Part shown: piece after piece, positions 12,694 to 23,526 of the stretch | Layout of the letters: each line of letters opens with the position of its first letter | Numbering within the stretch: position 1 is the first letter of the stretch | Assembly: GCA_034670405.1 (NCBI GenBank) | Contig: JAXDDX010000015.1 | Coordinates: 1,302,001 to 1,366,000, forward strand | DNA: 64,000 nucleotides | Source of the DNA: Hoplostethus atlanticus | Lineage: Eukaryota; Chordata; Actinopteri; Trachichthyiformes; Trachichthyidae | Direction: 5' to 3' | Translations under genes and position numbers: made by a program | The notes under the pieces: model-generated | The model's input: only the letters and a program-made list of their open reading frames with translations | What the model was told of the DNA's origin: nothing | Database searches by the model: none

Positions 12694-12921
12694 CAGGGGC
12701 CCGTTCCAAGAAGCAGGTTCAGCAAACTCTGAGTCTAACCCTGCACTCTGAGTTGATTCATTCCGAGATGGCCAAGTCTGAGTTTTCGGTTCCAGAACGG
12801 CTGATTTGAGTTAGTTCAATCAACTTTGAGTATGTTCACCTTGAGTTAAGCGCGTGCGCGACGACAATAAAAAGAAATAAAAATAAAAATCATCAATGGA
12901 GGCCCGATACTACGATTCAGC

Positions 12922-13472
12922 ATGGCAACCGGCAAGCAAAGATCAGCGTACTTCACCCCACTGGAGTTAGAACTGTTATTAAATGCTTATGGGGAGTATG
13001 AACCAATCTTTAAAAAGAAGAGCAAGACCGCTGCAGCGGCAAAGCAGAGGGAATTGGTGTGGGAGAGAATCGCTGCCCGAGTCAATGCGTACGTTTGAAT
13101 GCAGTAGTGTATTCATTTAACATTTAACCACACTTTCTTATAATATTACCTACATGTGAGAAAGTGGTGGAATGGTATTGGAAAAAAAATATTTTCATTT
13201 AGGTGCAATCCCACGGGCGCAAAGCGCACTTGGCAGCAGCTGAAAATGAAATATAAAAACATTACAGTCATTTAGCAGAGGCTTTTATTCAAAGCGACTT
13301 ACAAAGGTGATAGTTAACACTATGTGGGGATCGAACCCACAACCCTGAGACTGAGAGTCTCCTGCTTTACCAACTGAGCTATCTGGACCAGACATACTTC
13401 AAATGGTGTACTTGGGGCGGACAAATTAGAAAGGCAGATCTAGAAATTGAATTACTGGAACATAAGTTAGAG
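12922..13472 (+). pseudogene. Myb/SANT-like accessory gene of the Harbinger element (remnant)
   Basis: The first exon (12922-13088) starts with an ATG and encodes a NAIF1-like Myb/SANT domain. Visible blocks are YFTPLELELLLNAY, EPIFKKKSKTAAAAKQREL and VWERIAARVNA. It ends at a GTACGT donor. The second exon begins after TTTAG at 13203 and continues in phase with CNPTGAKRTWQQLKMKYKN, the usual end of this domain. A SINE splits it at about 13257; the coding sense resumes near 13429 with KADLEIELLEHKLE, the coiled-coil-like tail. In Harbinger elements this protein binds the transposon ends and brings the transposase into the nucleus. The SINE should abolish the full protein. Confidence 0.75.
13257..13392 (-). 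mobile_element. SINE with L2-like tail, nearly full length
   Basis: On the minus strand the head reads GGTCCAGATAGCTCAGTTGG (A-box region), then GTGGGTTCGATCC (B-box), then the tail TTGTAAGTCGCTTTGAATAA and CTAAATGACTGTAAT. The tail matches the 3' end of the L2-type LINE at 61106-61165. It is inserted in the second exon of the Myb-like gene of the Harbinger element, so it is younger than that element. Confidence 0.85.
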
Positions 13473-13522
13473 GTGGGTGCATGGTCACAGGTGAAATGTG
13501 TTGTTGGAACAATATAAAAATA

Positions 13523-13765
13523 CTAACTGTTGCTTTTGTATTTGTAGGAAATAAAGAAGACCAAATGAAAGGTGTCTTTATTTGACTGCTCGGGGTGGTG
13601 GTAGCTTAATCCGTGAACTGTAAACGGCATATTATATCTCGGACAGCTCTTCCATCCTGGACATAGAACATCTAATCGGGGTCTCAAAATCCTCTCCCGA
13701 CATAAGGCTATGCAAATTACTTCCGCTTGAATATCGATCGGGTTACCGAGGAAAGGACACGCCAT
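13523..13765 (-). pseudogene. HARBI1-like transposase, N-terminal remnant
   Basis: The minus-strand frame opens with MACPFLGNPIDIQAEV and continues with RERILRPRLDVL. This matches the N-terminus typical of fish HARBI1-like transposases (MACPF..., then an arginine-rich RRERV.RPRLD block). After about 35 residues the similarity is lost: the expected FPDDYLYERYRFS block and the DDE nuclease domain are missing. It lies just inside the right end of the Harbinger element, pointing towards the Myb-like gene. Confidence 0.65.
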
Positions 13766-13995
13766 GTCCGACAGCTGCTTCAGGTTCAGCAGAGGGAGGA
13801 GACAGGGAGAAAGTCAGGGTTTGTTCAAGAAAACCTGCTAGTGAGCAGGTTAGGTTCACAGAGTCAGTTACCATGGTAACTGATTCAGAGTTTGAGTTAC
13901 TTCTCTTTCTGGAACGGAAAACCCAGAGTTTCCCTCATCTCAGGGTTACCAAACTCAGAGTTTTCACTCAACCCGCTTTCTGGAACGGGCCCCAG

Positions 13996-15060
13996 GTAGC
14001 ATTAATCAAAAACAAACAAAAAACTAAAATTACTTGAGAACTTGTCATTGACCCCACTGATGGATGCAACCCTTCTCCAAGCATCTTTGGGACATTTATT
14101 CCTGTAGTCTTTCAAATAAGACGTAGAGAACTGGAGAGCTTTGAATGGCTGTAATCAACTTCTCCTTCAGACAAAATGTCTGAGATCCATTATATAACAA
14201 TGTAAACTAAGTGAACAGCAGAAGAACAGGCATTCAAGAAGGGAGAAGAAAGGAGACATTCAAGAAAGGAGAAGAAAACTCGCACACTGGTAGATGATGA
14301 GCAAATAAATCTCAGTCAGAATCAAAGCCACACAATATGCTTTATTCATATGACGGATGCTCGAAAAAATAAAGGTTTTGTCAGACCGAGGATGCAAGTA
14401 TGCTTTTAGTGAGACTCCTACTACATTGGCAGTCCAGCAGAGAGTATGCCACTGATTCAGAGTTGGATTTTTAGAAGAGGGGCCGGGGATGATGAGGACG
14501 ACCAACCCGGTGCTACAACACAAGACTAAAACAACACAGAGAGGCAAACAGGGCTCGGGAGGCACGAAGCTACAGCAGCCGGCGGGCCAGTAACAAGAAC
14601 TGATGTACAACCTATTGGACAGTCCCCTTACAACCGCAGTAAAAAGCCTCCTGAACCCTTCCCCTGCTGTTGCTGAGATGAAGCTTTAAATATTTCTATC
14701 GTAAAGATAATGCGCAGGTATATAATCCCAATCAGAGCCCCCCTTAAGGGAAGAGAGTAAGTTTAAGAGGAGGACGCAAAGATGAGAAGTCATCGGTTGC
14801 GAGGCATTTTACTGAAGTAGGACACACCTATCGGACCTATCGTTTTCAGTGATATAGCAGATCAGGAAGCCTAGAAGAGGGGAGGATGTGGACAACTTAT
14901 TACTTAGAAGAGGAATGTAAGTGGATCTATTAATCTATCTATAATCTATTAATGATCTATAATGCAAACAGCTGTATTAGGAGGGGGCCAGCCCCCACAT
15001 GATTAAGTCATCGTCATCAGTTGTGTTAATGATGCGTATCCTCCTATATATGTGAGATAC
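13996..15060. other. unassigned DNA with a 26-bp tandem duplication
   Basis: Two near-identical 26-base units begin at 14231 and 14257 (CATTCAAGAAGGGAGAAGAA type). The minus strand at 14260-14610 has a 116-codon open frame with no recognised domain, in a GC-richer patch that could be an unrecognised LTR or transposon piece. Confidence 0.45.
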
Positions 15061-18000
15061 TCGCCTTCTAATGTACGACACTGAAGATGATGTAACTATC
15101 GAAGCGTTTGTCAGCCTTGAACAGCACGCCAGCTATTATAAGCAAATATTTTTCTTAGGGCTTCTGCTCTTCCAAATGTATGGCTACCAGACAATTCCAC
15201 TGAGATGGTGTGACAACCCCTCACAAATCTCTGAGGGGTGATTTCTCAGCTTTGCGTCTGAGATTTTCAATAAGCCTTGGGTCCCTTCTTTGTATTTTTT
15301 TTTGTAACTCAGATTTAAGTGCAAGTTGCTTCTAAGTTTTATATCGTCTGCTCATGCACTTCCATAAAATCTGTAAAACCACAAAAGCCTTTCTTGGGTC
15401 CACAAGGGATGCTTTGTGAGCATTATAAAGCACAGGATTTTCCAGTTGTATTTAAGCATTGTTAGACACTACAGGACTTCCACGACTTCCAGTCTTGCTC
15501 CCATCAGCTTACATGATTTCACTACTTATCCGGTAAAAGCTAAGATCTAAAACTTTCCCTAAGATCATAGCAAGTTGTGTGAGATTTGAGACTTAAGTCT
15601 TTAAGTGCAACACATCTTTTAAATTGGTGAAATTGGTGTATTTTCCTCTTCTCCCTATATGATTGTTGAACAAAACCTGACATTTACCACTGATGTTTTC
15701 GAGAGCTCCATCAAACTCCATTGTAGCTGCATTGTAAATATCTTGCTGTGATGTTACATCATCTGTGTTTGGCCAGTTGTCTGTGGGAATAAGAAGTATA
15801 CCCAGGAATGCAATGTACGCCATAAGCTGTTTTTATTTACAGTGTTAGTGTTTTAGGGTGAATTTTTCATATAATTCCACCCAAACACAGCGATAAGTAA
15901 AAACGGTTGCTCTTACAAAATATTAATATTGTCTACTTTTTCAACACCATTTGAATTGCCACCATTTGATTTTTGTAGTATTTTGAAGCTCACAGCAAAT
16001 GGGATCATGAGGAACTAGGGTAAAATCCTGTCAGCAGTCATTTGAACATCCCATAACTTGTTTTTTTCTTCTTTAAATAATTATTATTTTAGATGTGAAC
16101 ACTAATTTGCATGATGTTTTTCTCCCCAAAAAGCTAGAATTTAAACATGAATATGAAATTATTGACCAAGGCTACATAACTCTGGTTATGAGTAGTCATG
16201 CTTTTACCAAATGTGTTGGCTCACATCACAGCGTAGTCAGGAAATGTAGACCTGGCATAGCCTCTTTAATTCCTACTGGCTTCCTATTGGTCGATGAGAG
16301 ATTAAATGGATACAATTCCTTTCACACAGTTTTATCACTTTACCGTTAGGCTAACTGCTACAGTTTACGGAAGCAAATGGACTGGCTTGCATGCAATGTT
16401 GAAATAGTTTTGTTCCCCATTGATTTGTATTAGTACAGCTACCAAAAGTACTGGACGCTGATGACTTGTGTGTCATAAAATTTGGAACAGCAGGAAATAT
16501 CGCTTGGCTCCAGAAATACTACTGGAAATACTCGATGGAGACATTACACAACAGTGGCATTGAGGAGGGACCCTGCTTTTGGTTGATAACAGAGCTGCTC
16601 ATCTTACAATGTATCTCACAGAAGAGTAGGAACCCTGTTATTTTCTGCACTATGTTTTTGGAACATTTTACACCTGGCAAACATTTTTTCCCTGTAATAT
16701 GATGGAATGTAGTGAAAAAATGTGATGAATGGATATAAAAATACAATAACTATTACTCACACACACACAGCAACCTGACCTACTTGTTTTACTGTCTTGA
16801 TCTGTTATTTGATGTTGTTGAACTGAACTCATCAATAAGTGGGGTAATATGTCATATAGAATATCATGTGACCCCAATGCTTAACACATCAGTATCTCAT
16901 TCATCATGTTCCTTCATTTCATACAGCAATATTTTATTGCCTGTTGGGCTACAGGCAGCCAGACTTCGTGTTTCTTTTTGTGCAGTGGAGTGTGCGCAGT
17001 TGATCCTCGCGATTTTGCTCAAATGATTGGGAAAACCTATGTCAAACAAAATGAATACACATACTTAGCTGAAATTAGATTTAATGAGCTTGTAATCAAA
17101 CCCTTTTCCCTCCAGTTAATTCAGTGCTCATCCTGTTAGCTGGCCATTTGGGATGAACGATTGGCTCAGTTTCCCCATCATCCAGTCAACCCCCTCACCA
17201 TCACCAGTCTCAAATAACATTGTTCAGTAGCTCTTAATTGTGTTCCAAAAAACAATTTTGGAGGCAGTCTATCTGGCTATTAACGTCAACAGTTGGATAA
17301 ACTGGATGTGCACTGTACTCTACATGGCTCTCGTTCAAATAGGAAAATGCCTTAGCAACAGTTTCCATGCTGTAGCCTCTTCAATGGAATACTTTCTCTT
17401 ATGAATTATTTGACAAATCTGTGTATGTTTGCTGTCATTTACTTAGTCTGTGGTATGCCAGACTTTCAAACTTGGCAGATGTCGAATTTGGATTCCATTT
17501 TGGAATATGAAAAGAGACTTGACATCATGACAGATCCCGAGTTGACCTGGCCTGGTTGATTTTACTTTGGTGAAGGAAAAAAAGGTTGATTTAAGACCTA
17601 AAATCGAGAAAACACCTATTGTAAGTGCTGTGTTTCTAATGTAATGAATTTGAGAGAAACAAAAAAAGCAATTTTCTTGACACCATGGAAATTTAGGCTC
17701 ATTATAGAATTTAAGAAAGGAGTATACCTATTGAATTCAACGTTGTGGAACAAAAAAGAAAGATTGCCCAACAATTGCCAAGCGCAGCCATGTTTTTCCT
17801 AAGGGTCTTTAGGCTTTTTAATTGCTTAAAGAAAAAAATAAATTCATTGGTCATGATAATTGGGACTTATCATAATAATATATGATATAATGGCCTATTA
17901 ATCAAATTATACTAGCCCTCAAGACACTATTTCAATTAAACATAAAATTGCATTTAAATCACCTGGGAAGCTTCCATTTAATCAGCCATTGCTTTAATTA

Positions 18001-19204
18001 GCAAAATATTCATTAAGGTCCCTGATCTACCTGTCCAGTTGCTCAAACCTACTGTCCATCTTGCATTTTTGCGTGCAAGGCCTAGCAAAAAGTAATTTGG
18101 TGTGCCTACAAGGGAAATGTCTTCAGTGTTTCCCTTAGATCAGAACATTATTTATGGTGGTAGGGCATCACGGGGAGGGGTACTTGTTTATGTATGATTC
18201 TGTGATTTGTTGTGTTGTTACCAGCTGGGGTAATGTCACTTCACAGATGATAACATCCCAAGTTCAATATTGGAGAACAAAAAGTTATCAATTACCTTCG
18301 GTTGTCGAGTCGATGACAGGTTTTTGTCAGACAGCTTGTTTTGAGGTCAGACTTGTCCGTCTAGCAGGCGATGTCTGTCTCACAAGCAGATGAGGAAAAA
18401 AGAGGTGTGGTGCAGTGTGTTTTCAAGCAACAGCTGAGTGAGATTAGTCTGTGGTGTGACAGAGAACATAATGTGATGTGTTGGAGATTATTTTTTTTAT
18501 TTTGTGGTGGCCGTGCCAATATTGTGGCAGAGTGCCACTGATGAGCTTGAGCATGTATGGGAAACATTGGTATTGGTCCACTGCACAGCACTGTAAGAGC
18601 CCTTTAGAATAGGCCCCAGTCGATATATCGGTGCACTCATATCACAAAATGTTGGCCTTTCACAGGTATATTTATCAGCATTTGTTCCATCAATAATGTA
18701 CCAATAATCTGATTTATTTAAAAAAAAAAAATTTAAATCTTGATTATTGAGGGGAAAAAAAGAATTGTCCTAAAATATGTATTAGAATTCTGGTCAACAG
18801 ATTTATCTAGAGAGGGTTAATAATGATGAATTATGTTGAGTACCAACAAAATAAATAGAAAATGGCTGAAGTTGAATATCACTTACTGTATGAAGTGGCA
18901 AAGGGGATTTGATTTAGTTCAACCAGCCACATCCTTTTGCCTGGTTTAGATTAATTCTTGTGATTCGAGTAAAGAAAAGTTTATTGAAATCAGAATGAAA
19001 TAAAAGATGACTTTCTCACATTGTTAGCTAATTCTCCATATCATAACGTACACCTATTTAACAAGAGATATAAAAAAAACATACATTTCCTTGTATTTCT
19101 ATATTAAAGGTGCATTACTTTTATTTCTTGGAAAACTGTATTTTTGTCTTGGTATTTGTTTAATATCAGTAGGTGTACATAAAAATTCCACCCAATAATG
19201 CCAT
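15061..19204. other. unassigned non-coding DNA
   Basis: Mostly AT-rich DNA with no coding evidence. The part at about 17860-18060 is dense in TAAT/ATTA motifs. A GATATATCGG patch near 18620 may be a decayed DNA-transposon end. A run of A at 18720-18731 is the main low-complexity tract. Confidence 0.45.
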
Positions 19205-19735
19205 CACAGACTTTTGAACAATCTGCTGGAATCAGGACGTAATCCACATTGCTCCTCCTGAATCTGTGGTTTGATAATCGGCTGGGGCCTCCTTTCCAGC
19301 ACCTTGGCATAGGCATTCCCAGGGAGGCTGTGCAAGGTGATTCATCGATAGGTGGAACACATCCTCCGGTCTTCTTTGAAAATGGGGACCACCACCCCTG
19401 TCTGCCAATCCCTGGGCACTGTTCCCGAAATCCACACAACATAATAATATAATATAAATAAATAATACAATATCCAGAGCCTTCAGCATTTCAGCACAAA
19501 TCTCATCTTCCCCGATGCCTTGCCACTAAGCTTTCTAAATACCCCAGTGACCTCTGCCAAGGAGATGGGCTCTGACCCTCCCGAATCTTCCAGCTCTGCC
19601 TCCTGCACAGAGGGCATGTCTATCAGGTTTAGGAGCTCCTCAAAGTGCTCCTTCCACCTTCCGACAATATCCCCAGTCGAGGTCAGCATTTCTCTACCCT
19701 GCTGAGAAAAGCGGCGCTGTGAATATAACTGATAA
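19205..19735 (-). pseudogene. RTE-like LINE reverse-transcriptase fragment
   Basis: On the minus strand the conserved region before and at the start of a non-LTR reverse transcriptase is legible across several frames: GDIVGRWKEHFEELLN, EDSGGSEPISLAEV, then MLKALDIV, SGTVPRDWQTGVVVPIFK, ITLPSLPG and VLERRPQP...PQIQEEQCGLRP. The block order matches fish RTE-type elements (Rex3/Expander-like; clade tentative). Frameshifts, stops and an AT-rich insertion near 19440-19480 show it is dead. It abuts an oppositely oriented L1-like fragment. Confidence 0.7.
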
Positions 19736-19739
19736 TCTA

Positions 19740-20790
19740 GATTATTATCATGGACTGCTGGCATTGGTGGATGTGATGCAGTTCCAAGAGAAAACTTTTG
19801 AACAAACTCTGGGCTTGGACTTTCTCCCAAATGAATTCTACAGACATTTTTCTAGTCAGTTGTTGCCAAGCTCCTTCAATGTATGTATATGGCTGCTATT
19901 ACCTTACTCAAAAGGAAGAGAGAGACATTTTTTGTGCCTCCTACAGGCCAATCTCAATTCTCAATGCAGAATATTAGCAAAGGTCTTGACTAGGCAAGGC
20001 ATGTTTATTTGGATAGCACCTTTCATACATAAGGCAGTTAAAAGTGCTTTACATGAGGCATTAAAAGACATTTAAAACAAGGACATTTATGAAGTAAAAT
20101 AAATAAAATAAAATAAAAAATAAACAGTACTTCCTAATCTTTGTCTGGATTTGTTCAAGGTTGCCTTTTTACTGATAATTTAAGAAGGTATTATGATATT
20201 TGATATTCTCCTTCATGCCAATTTTAATAAAACTCCTAGACATATTTGAATGGAGGCACCTTATGTCTGTTTTGTCAAGATTTAATATTGGTCCTTGGCC
20301 TCTAGCTGCAGTGATCAAGTCTCACATCAAAGCTATTAAAATTGGGGATGAGTCTCATATTTATATGCAGATGATATTTCACTTCATCTCCATGACCGTG
20401 TTAATTCAATACCACCTCTTCTGTCACTACTTGCCAATTTGGGCAAGTTGTCAGGCTATAGGGTTAACTGGTTAAAAACAGAAATAATGCCTCCTACTTT
20501 CGACATTTATCAGTTGAGAGAGAAAATCAACAGGAAGTAGTCTTTTAAATCTATCAGGTATTTGGGTATTTCTATTCCCAGTAAGGTTGAAGACCTTTTT
20601 AAAAGTTAAATTCTCTTCAGATCCTTAATTAAACATCAAATTAATTAAAGAGAATGGCTTTGGTACCCACCCCTCTGCTGGGCAGAGTAAACATCATTAA
20701 AATGTCTGTTTTGCCTAGATTTCTATACCTATTTCAGAATGTTCCCATTTCACCTCCACTAGAGCTTTTATGAATATTCAGAGCCTTGCG
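19740..20790 (+). pseudogene. L1/Tx1-like LINE reverse-transcriptase fragment
   Basis: Broken frames on the plus strand spell the L1-type RT in order: GLDFLPNEFYRHF, a frameshifted YRPISILNAEY / RILAKVLT block (about 19935-19990), SGFVQG (near 20145), the catalytic LYADDISLHLHD (YADD codons at 20364-20375), LSGYRVNWLKTE and FKSIRYLGISIPSK. A non-LINE insertion with an A-rich end (19996-20124) interrupts it. Multiple stops and frameshifts make it non-functional. Endonuclease and 3' end are not recognised. Confidence 0.75.
19996..20124 (+). repeat. dispersed repeat with A-rich tail inserted in the L1-like fragment
   Basis: The unit contains TTTATTTGGATAGCACCTTTC and AAAGTGCTTTACATGAGGC, a block widely seen in fish LINE/SINE 3' regions, and ends in an (AAATA)-rich tract. 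It separates two consecutive RT blocks. A weaker relative may lie at about 24930-25050. Confidence 0.5.
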
Positions 20791-20805
20791 TCCTCCTTCA
20801 GCTAG

Positions 20806-21060
20806 CTAATAGGTTTAGCTAGCTAGGTTGACTCAGCTGTCTCTTCTCAAGCTACAACTCAGAGTGCATTCAATAAGAGACTAGGGCTAAAGACAATCTT
20901 CAGTTTTACATATAATGTCACTGAATCTCTCTAATTTATTTATTTTGATTTATTTATCTCTTTTTCGAGCGAGGGTGTTATACTTGACCATTATTTGTGC
21001 ACAGCTAATTTTCTAATGGACCTCCATGATGGCGCCAGCTGTGGTGGGAGATTTGTGACA
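20806..21060 (+). repeat. dispersed repeat family C, copy 1 (similar to 47690-47885)
   Basis: Shares with 47690-47885 the blocks GCTAGCTA, CTTCTCAAGCTACAACTCAG, GAGACTAGGGCTAAAGACA, and an AATTYTCYAATRGACC block, in the same order and strand. Nature unknown; probably part of a decayed transposon. Confidence 0.6.
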
Positions 21061-21302
21061 CAACTGAAAACAAAAAACATACTGTTCACACCATATATTT
21101 ATACCAACATGACTGAATTATTAGTTTTTTCTAAAAGTGACAGAACAAATTTTACACTTTTATTTTGAAGGTAGCATGACAGACAGAATTGATGCCTCAC
21201 TTCCAATATAATTCTGACTAGGGGTGGGCAGTTTGGCCAAAAATAATAACCTCGATTACCATTACGCAACGATTATTTGTCGCTGGGGGGGGAAAAAATA
21301 AA

Positions 21303-21482
21303 ATACACTACTGTTCAAAAGTTTGGGGTCACTAAGACATTTTTATGTTTTCATCATTCATTGAAAACTAACAAAATGTATTAAATTAATTTGTTTTGCC
21401 ATCAATCTACACACAATACCCCATAATGACAAAGAAAAAACATTTTTTTTTGAAAATCTTGCAAATTTATCAAAAATAAAAT
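21303..21482. mobile_element. Tc1/mariner end fragments inserted in the hAT element
   Basis: ACACTACTGTTCAAAAGTTT followed by GGGGTCAC is a typical fish Tc1 terminus. It is followed by CATCAATCTACACACAATAC, CCCATAATGACAAAG and a TTGCAAATTTAT block, the subterminal sequence of a second Tc1-like family. No transposase is present. Either two insertions or a composite MITE. Confidence 0.65.
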
Positions 21483-21569
21483 CGCCACTAGGTGGAACCT
21501 TAGTGTATGGTAAGTATAACACAGAACCAATGGGTTATTCACAGTTATTCGAACACAACACAGCTTATT

Positions 21570-21795
21570 TACCTTTCAGTGCTTGTATGTGCAGTACAAT
21601 TCTGCGTGGTTGCCTCGCAAATGTTGGAATAGGTTCGATGTGTTCCCTTGCACCGTCGAGATTGCTTTATTGCAGTACTTGCAGAACACCGTATTTTTGT
21701 TCTGTGTCGGTTGCCTTGTAACCGAAGTGAGACCACACAACAGACGTGCTGCCTTTCTTAGGCACTAAACTTGGTTCATCTTCAATATCGCTCAT
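21570..21795 (-). pseudogene. BED zinc-finger remnant of the hAT transposase
   Basis: The minus strand starts with ATG at 21795 (MSDIEDEPSLVPKKG). It continues with SVVWSHFGYKATDTEQ and, after a one-base shift, TVFCKYCNKAISTVQGN and NLFQHLRGNHAELY. The Trp/Phe-rich start, C-x2-C and H-x4-H spacing are those of a BED-type zinc finger, the N-terminal DNA-binding domain of many hAT transposases and ZBED proteins. The frameshift lies near AAATACGG. Nothing of the downstream RNase H-like domain remains. Confidence 0.75.
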
Positions 21796-22166
21796 TTTCT
21801 TAGTAGGTTACTCTCTTGTCACTATTCTTTCAATGGCTGACTGTGGCTGAATGAATGAATTCACTCGGGAGGCGTCACGCGAGAGTGAAGGGCGGTGTAT
21901 TTGATTGCCGGTGTTCTTTTTGCTATTTGAATTTAACGTATTTTGGCCCATTAATTTGCGGGAAAGTGATGTTACGTCTGATGCGCGCACACACACACAG
22001 ACACTCACACTGTGCATTGCTTTGCTAACTGGCGCTTCTAGACGTTCCTCGTTCTTGTAGCCTAAATAACAATCGAAATCAACGATTTAGAAAATTTGCC
22101 ACGATTACATAATTAAAATGACTATTACGATTATAAACAGGATTATCGCCCACCCCTAATTCTGAC

Positions 22167-23526
22167 TCTCTCTGGTGTGATGAAGTTACTACACCTCTCC
22201 TCCACTCTCAGTACTGCCAGACACCGTAGGCTGGCACAACTGGAACTTTGCTTCACTAGGATCAAAGAATTGCCACGCTACAGATTCTTTAGCATTTTAA
22301 TATTTCATATATCATATTTAATATATCATTAAAGTATGGCTATCGGTACAGCTTTATTTGCCGATCCGAGTATTAGTACTTGGGAGCTAGATCGGCACCG
22401 ATTCCGGCACCTCTAATTTAGACCTCTACTTGCTCTCATAATCTGAAGTTTCTACCTTAAAACAGTTTTTCTTTTTTTCATCACAGGACATGTGTGAGAG
22501 CGACAAATAAGGCTGTTGCCATCAGTGCCTTTGTAATTACTTGCCATGAAGTCTACTCTAATACACTCCCACACAGGGGTATGTTAGTTCATGTTAGTTT
22601 TAGATTTCATCATCAGAATAAAAGCTTTGCTATTATGCAGCATTTGCTTCATGGACAAGAGCATCCTGAGGGTCATTATCAATCATATCTGAAGGTTAAT
22701 GAATAAAGGCATTGTGATACATGAACTCCTTTAGTGATGAATTCCCACGGAGAAACTGGAATTGATACAGCGTTTGAAAAATATCTCTTTCAATTTTCCA
22801 GATACCTACTCTTTGCCTTTTGGCCTAGGGAAAATTAATTGAATCTTGAATTGTTTGAAAATGAAAATGCTGAAATTACAATGCAGGTTAGAAAAGGCCA
22901 TGGGCTATTCTTTTTCCCCCCAAACCATATAACATTTAACTTGATGCTCCAGTTATTAAATGAAAAGGAATTGCACTGCTTTAAATATTGCAAAATGAAA
23001 CATTGGCAGCGTCTTGTAATCATTTGGGCCACTGACTCCACTGTTGTTCTGTAATTGGAAGATTAAAATTAATTTATCTCTACTCAATTCCTTGGCAGTT
23101 TTGGATTAGTTTTGCTGGACAGGGAATTTGCCTCTTGTTTTTAGTACCTTTTAACCAGTAATGAATGGTTCGACCGATTTTTGGATTGAAGCTTGCCGTT
23201 AGCTGATATTATAACCCCTGAAGCTGTTGAGAAAAATCCTCCCACACCACTCTGGAACGATTCCTCTGGTCAGAGAAATCAATAGCTGCGGTCATGGAGG
23301 AACCTCCATGTTCGGGGATGGAGGACACAGGCTGGCCGATATTCGATTTGGCATAAGACGCCAATATCGAATTGCCATATTGGCAAACTGATATACTGTA
23401 TATATAATAAACCTACAACAGTCGCCTTAAGTCAGTGAGCGTCGAGCAGCCTCCAGCCCCTCTGCGTGAGTAATAGAATTCAAATCCACCTCCTCACAAT
23501 GAGAAACATGCATTTGAGGCAGTGAG
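22167..23526. other. unassigned non-coding DNA
   Basis: Segments at about 22310-22420 and 23160-23400 contain GCCGAT/ATCGGC patches (GATCGGCACCGATTCCGGC and GGCCGATATTCG) that resemble decayed hAT-like ends, without target duplications. The segment 22800-23120 is AT-rich and free of repeats. Confidence 0.4.

Larger units (their letters stand above)
12694..13995. mobile_element. PIF/Harbinger DNA transposon, non-autonomous
   Basis: The element runs 12697-13992 with inverted ends GGGCCCGTTCC / GGAACGGGCCC, flanked by a 3-bp duplication CAG (12694-12696 and 13993-13995), as expected for PIF/Harbinger insertions with CWG targets. Subterminal CAGAGTTT- and CTGAGTT-like motifs recur at both ends. 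It holds remnants of the two usual genes in convergent orientation: a Myb/SANT-like DNA-binding protein (plus) and the start of a HARBI1-like transposase (minus). The transposase catalytic region is gone, so the copy cannot move itself. A SINE interrupts the Myb-like gene. Confidence 0.85.
21211..22166. mobile_element. hAT DNA transposon, non-autonomous (940 bp)
   Basis: The element at 21219-22158 has inverted ends TAGGGGTGGGC / GCCCACCCCTA and a perfect 8-bp target duplication ATTCTGAC (21211-21218 and 22159-22166), diagnostic of hAT. Subterminal ATTACGATTA-like and CGATTA motifs recur near both ends. Inside are a BED zinc-finger exon remnant and pieces of Tc1 ends. The hAT catalytic region is absent, so movement would have needed a transposase supplied in trans. 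Confidence 0.9.

Noticed and set aside
13300-13392. tRNA gene on the minus strand
   Set aside because: A- and B-boxes are present, but the acceptor stem does not close and the sequence continues into a LINE-like tail, so it is a SINE head. The same applies at 5216, 7325, 33089, 38260 and 60360.
15070-15130. Penelope-like 3' end or ribozyme (ACTGAAGATGATG...ATCGAAGCG)
   Set aside because: It resembles the short GAAG...CGAAACG signature but lacks paired stems and any nearby Penelope-type coding sequence.
18610-18730. Possible hAT-like end (GATATATCGG)
   Set aside because: No inverted partner or target duplication was found. Similar isolated patches at 2940, 22320 and 23330 were set aside for the same reason.
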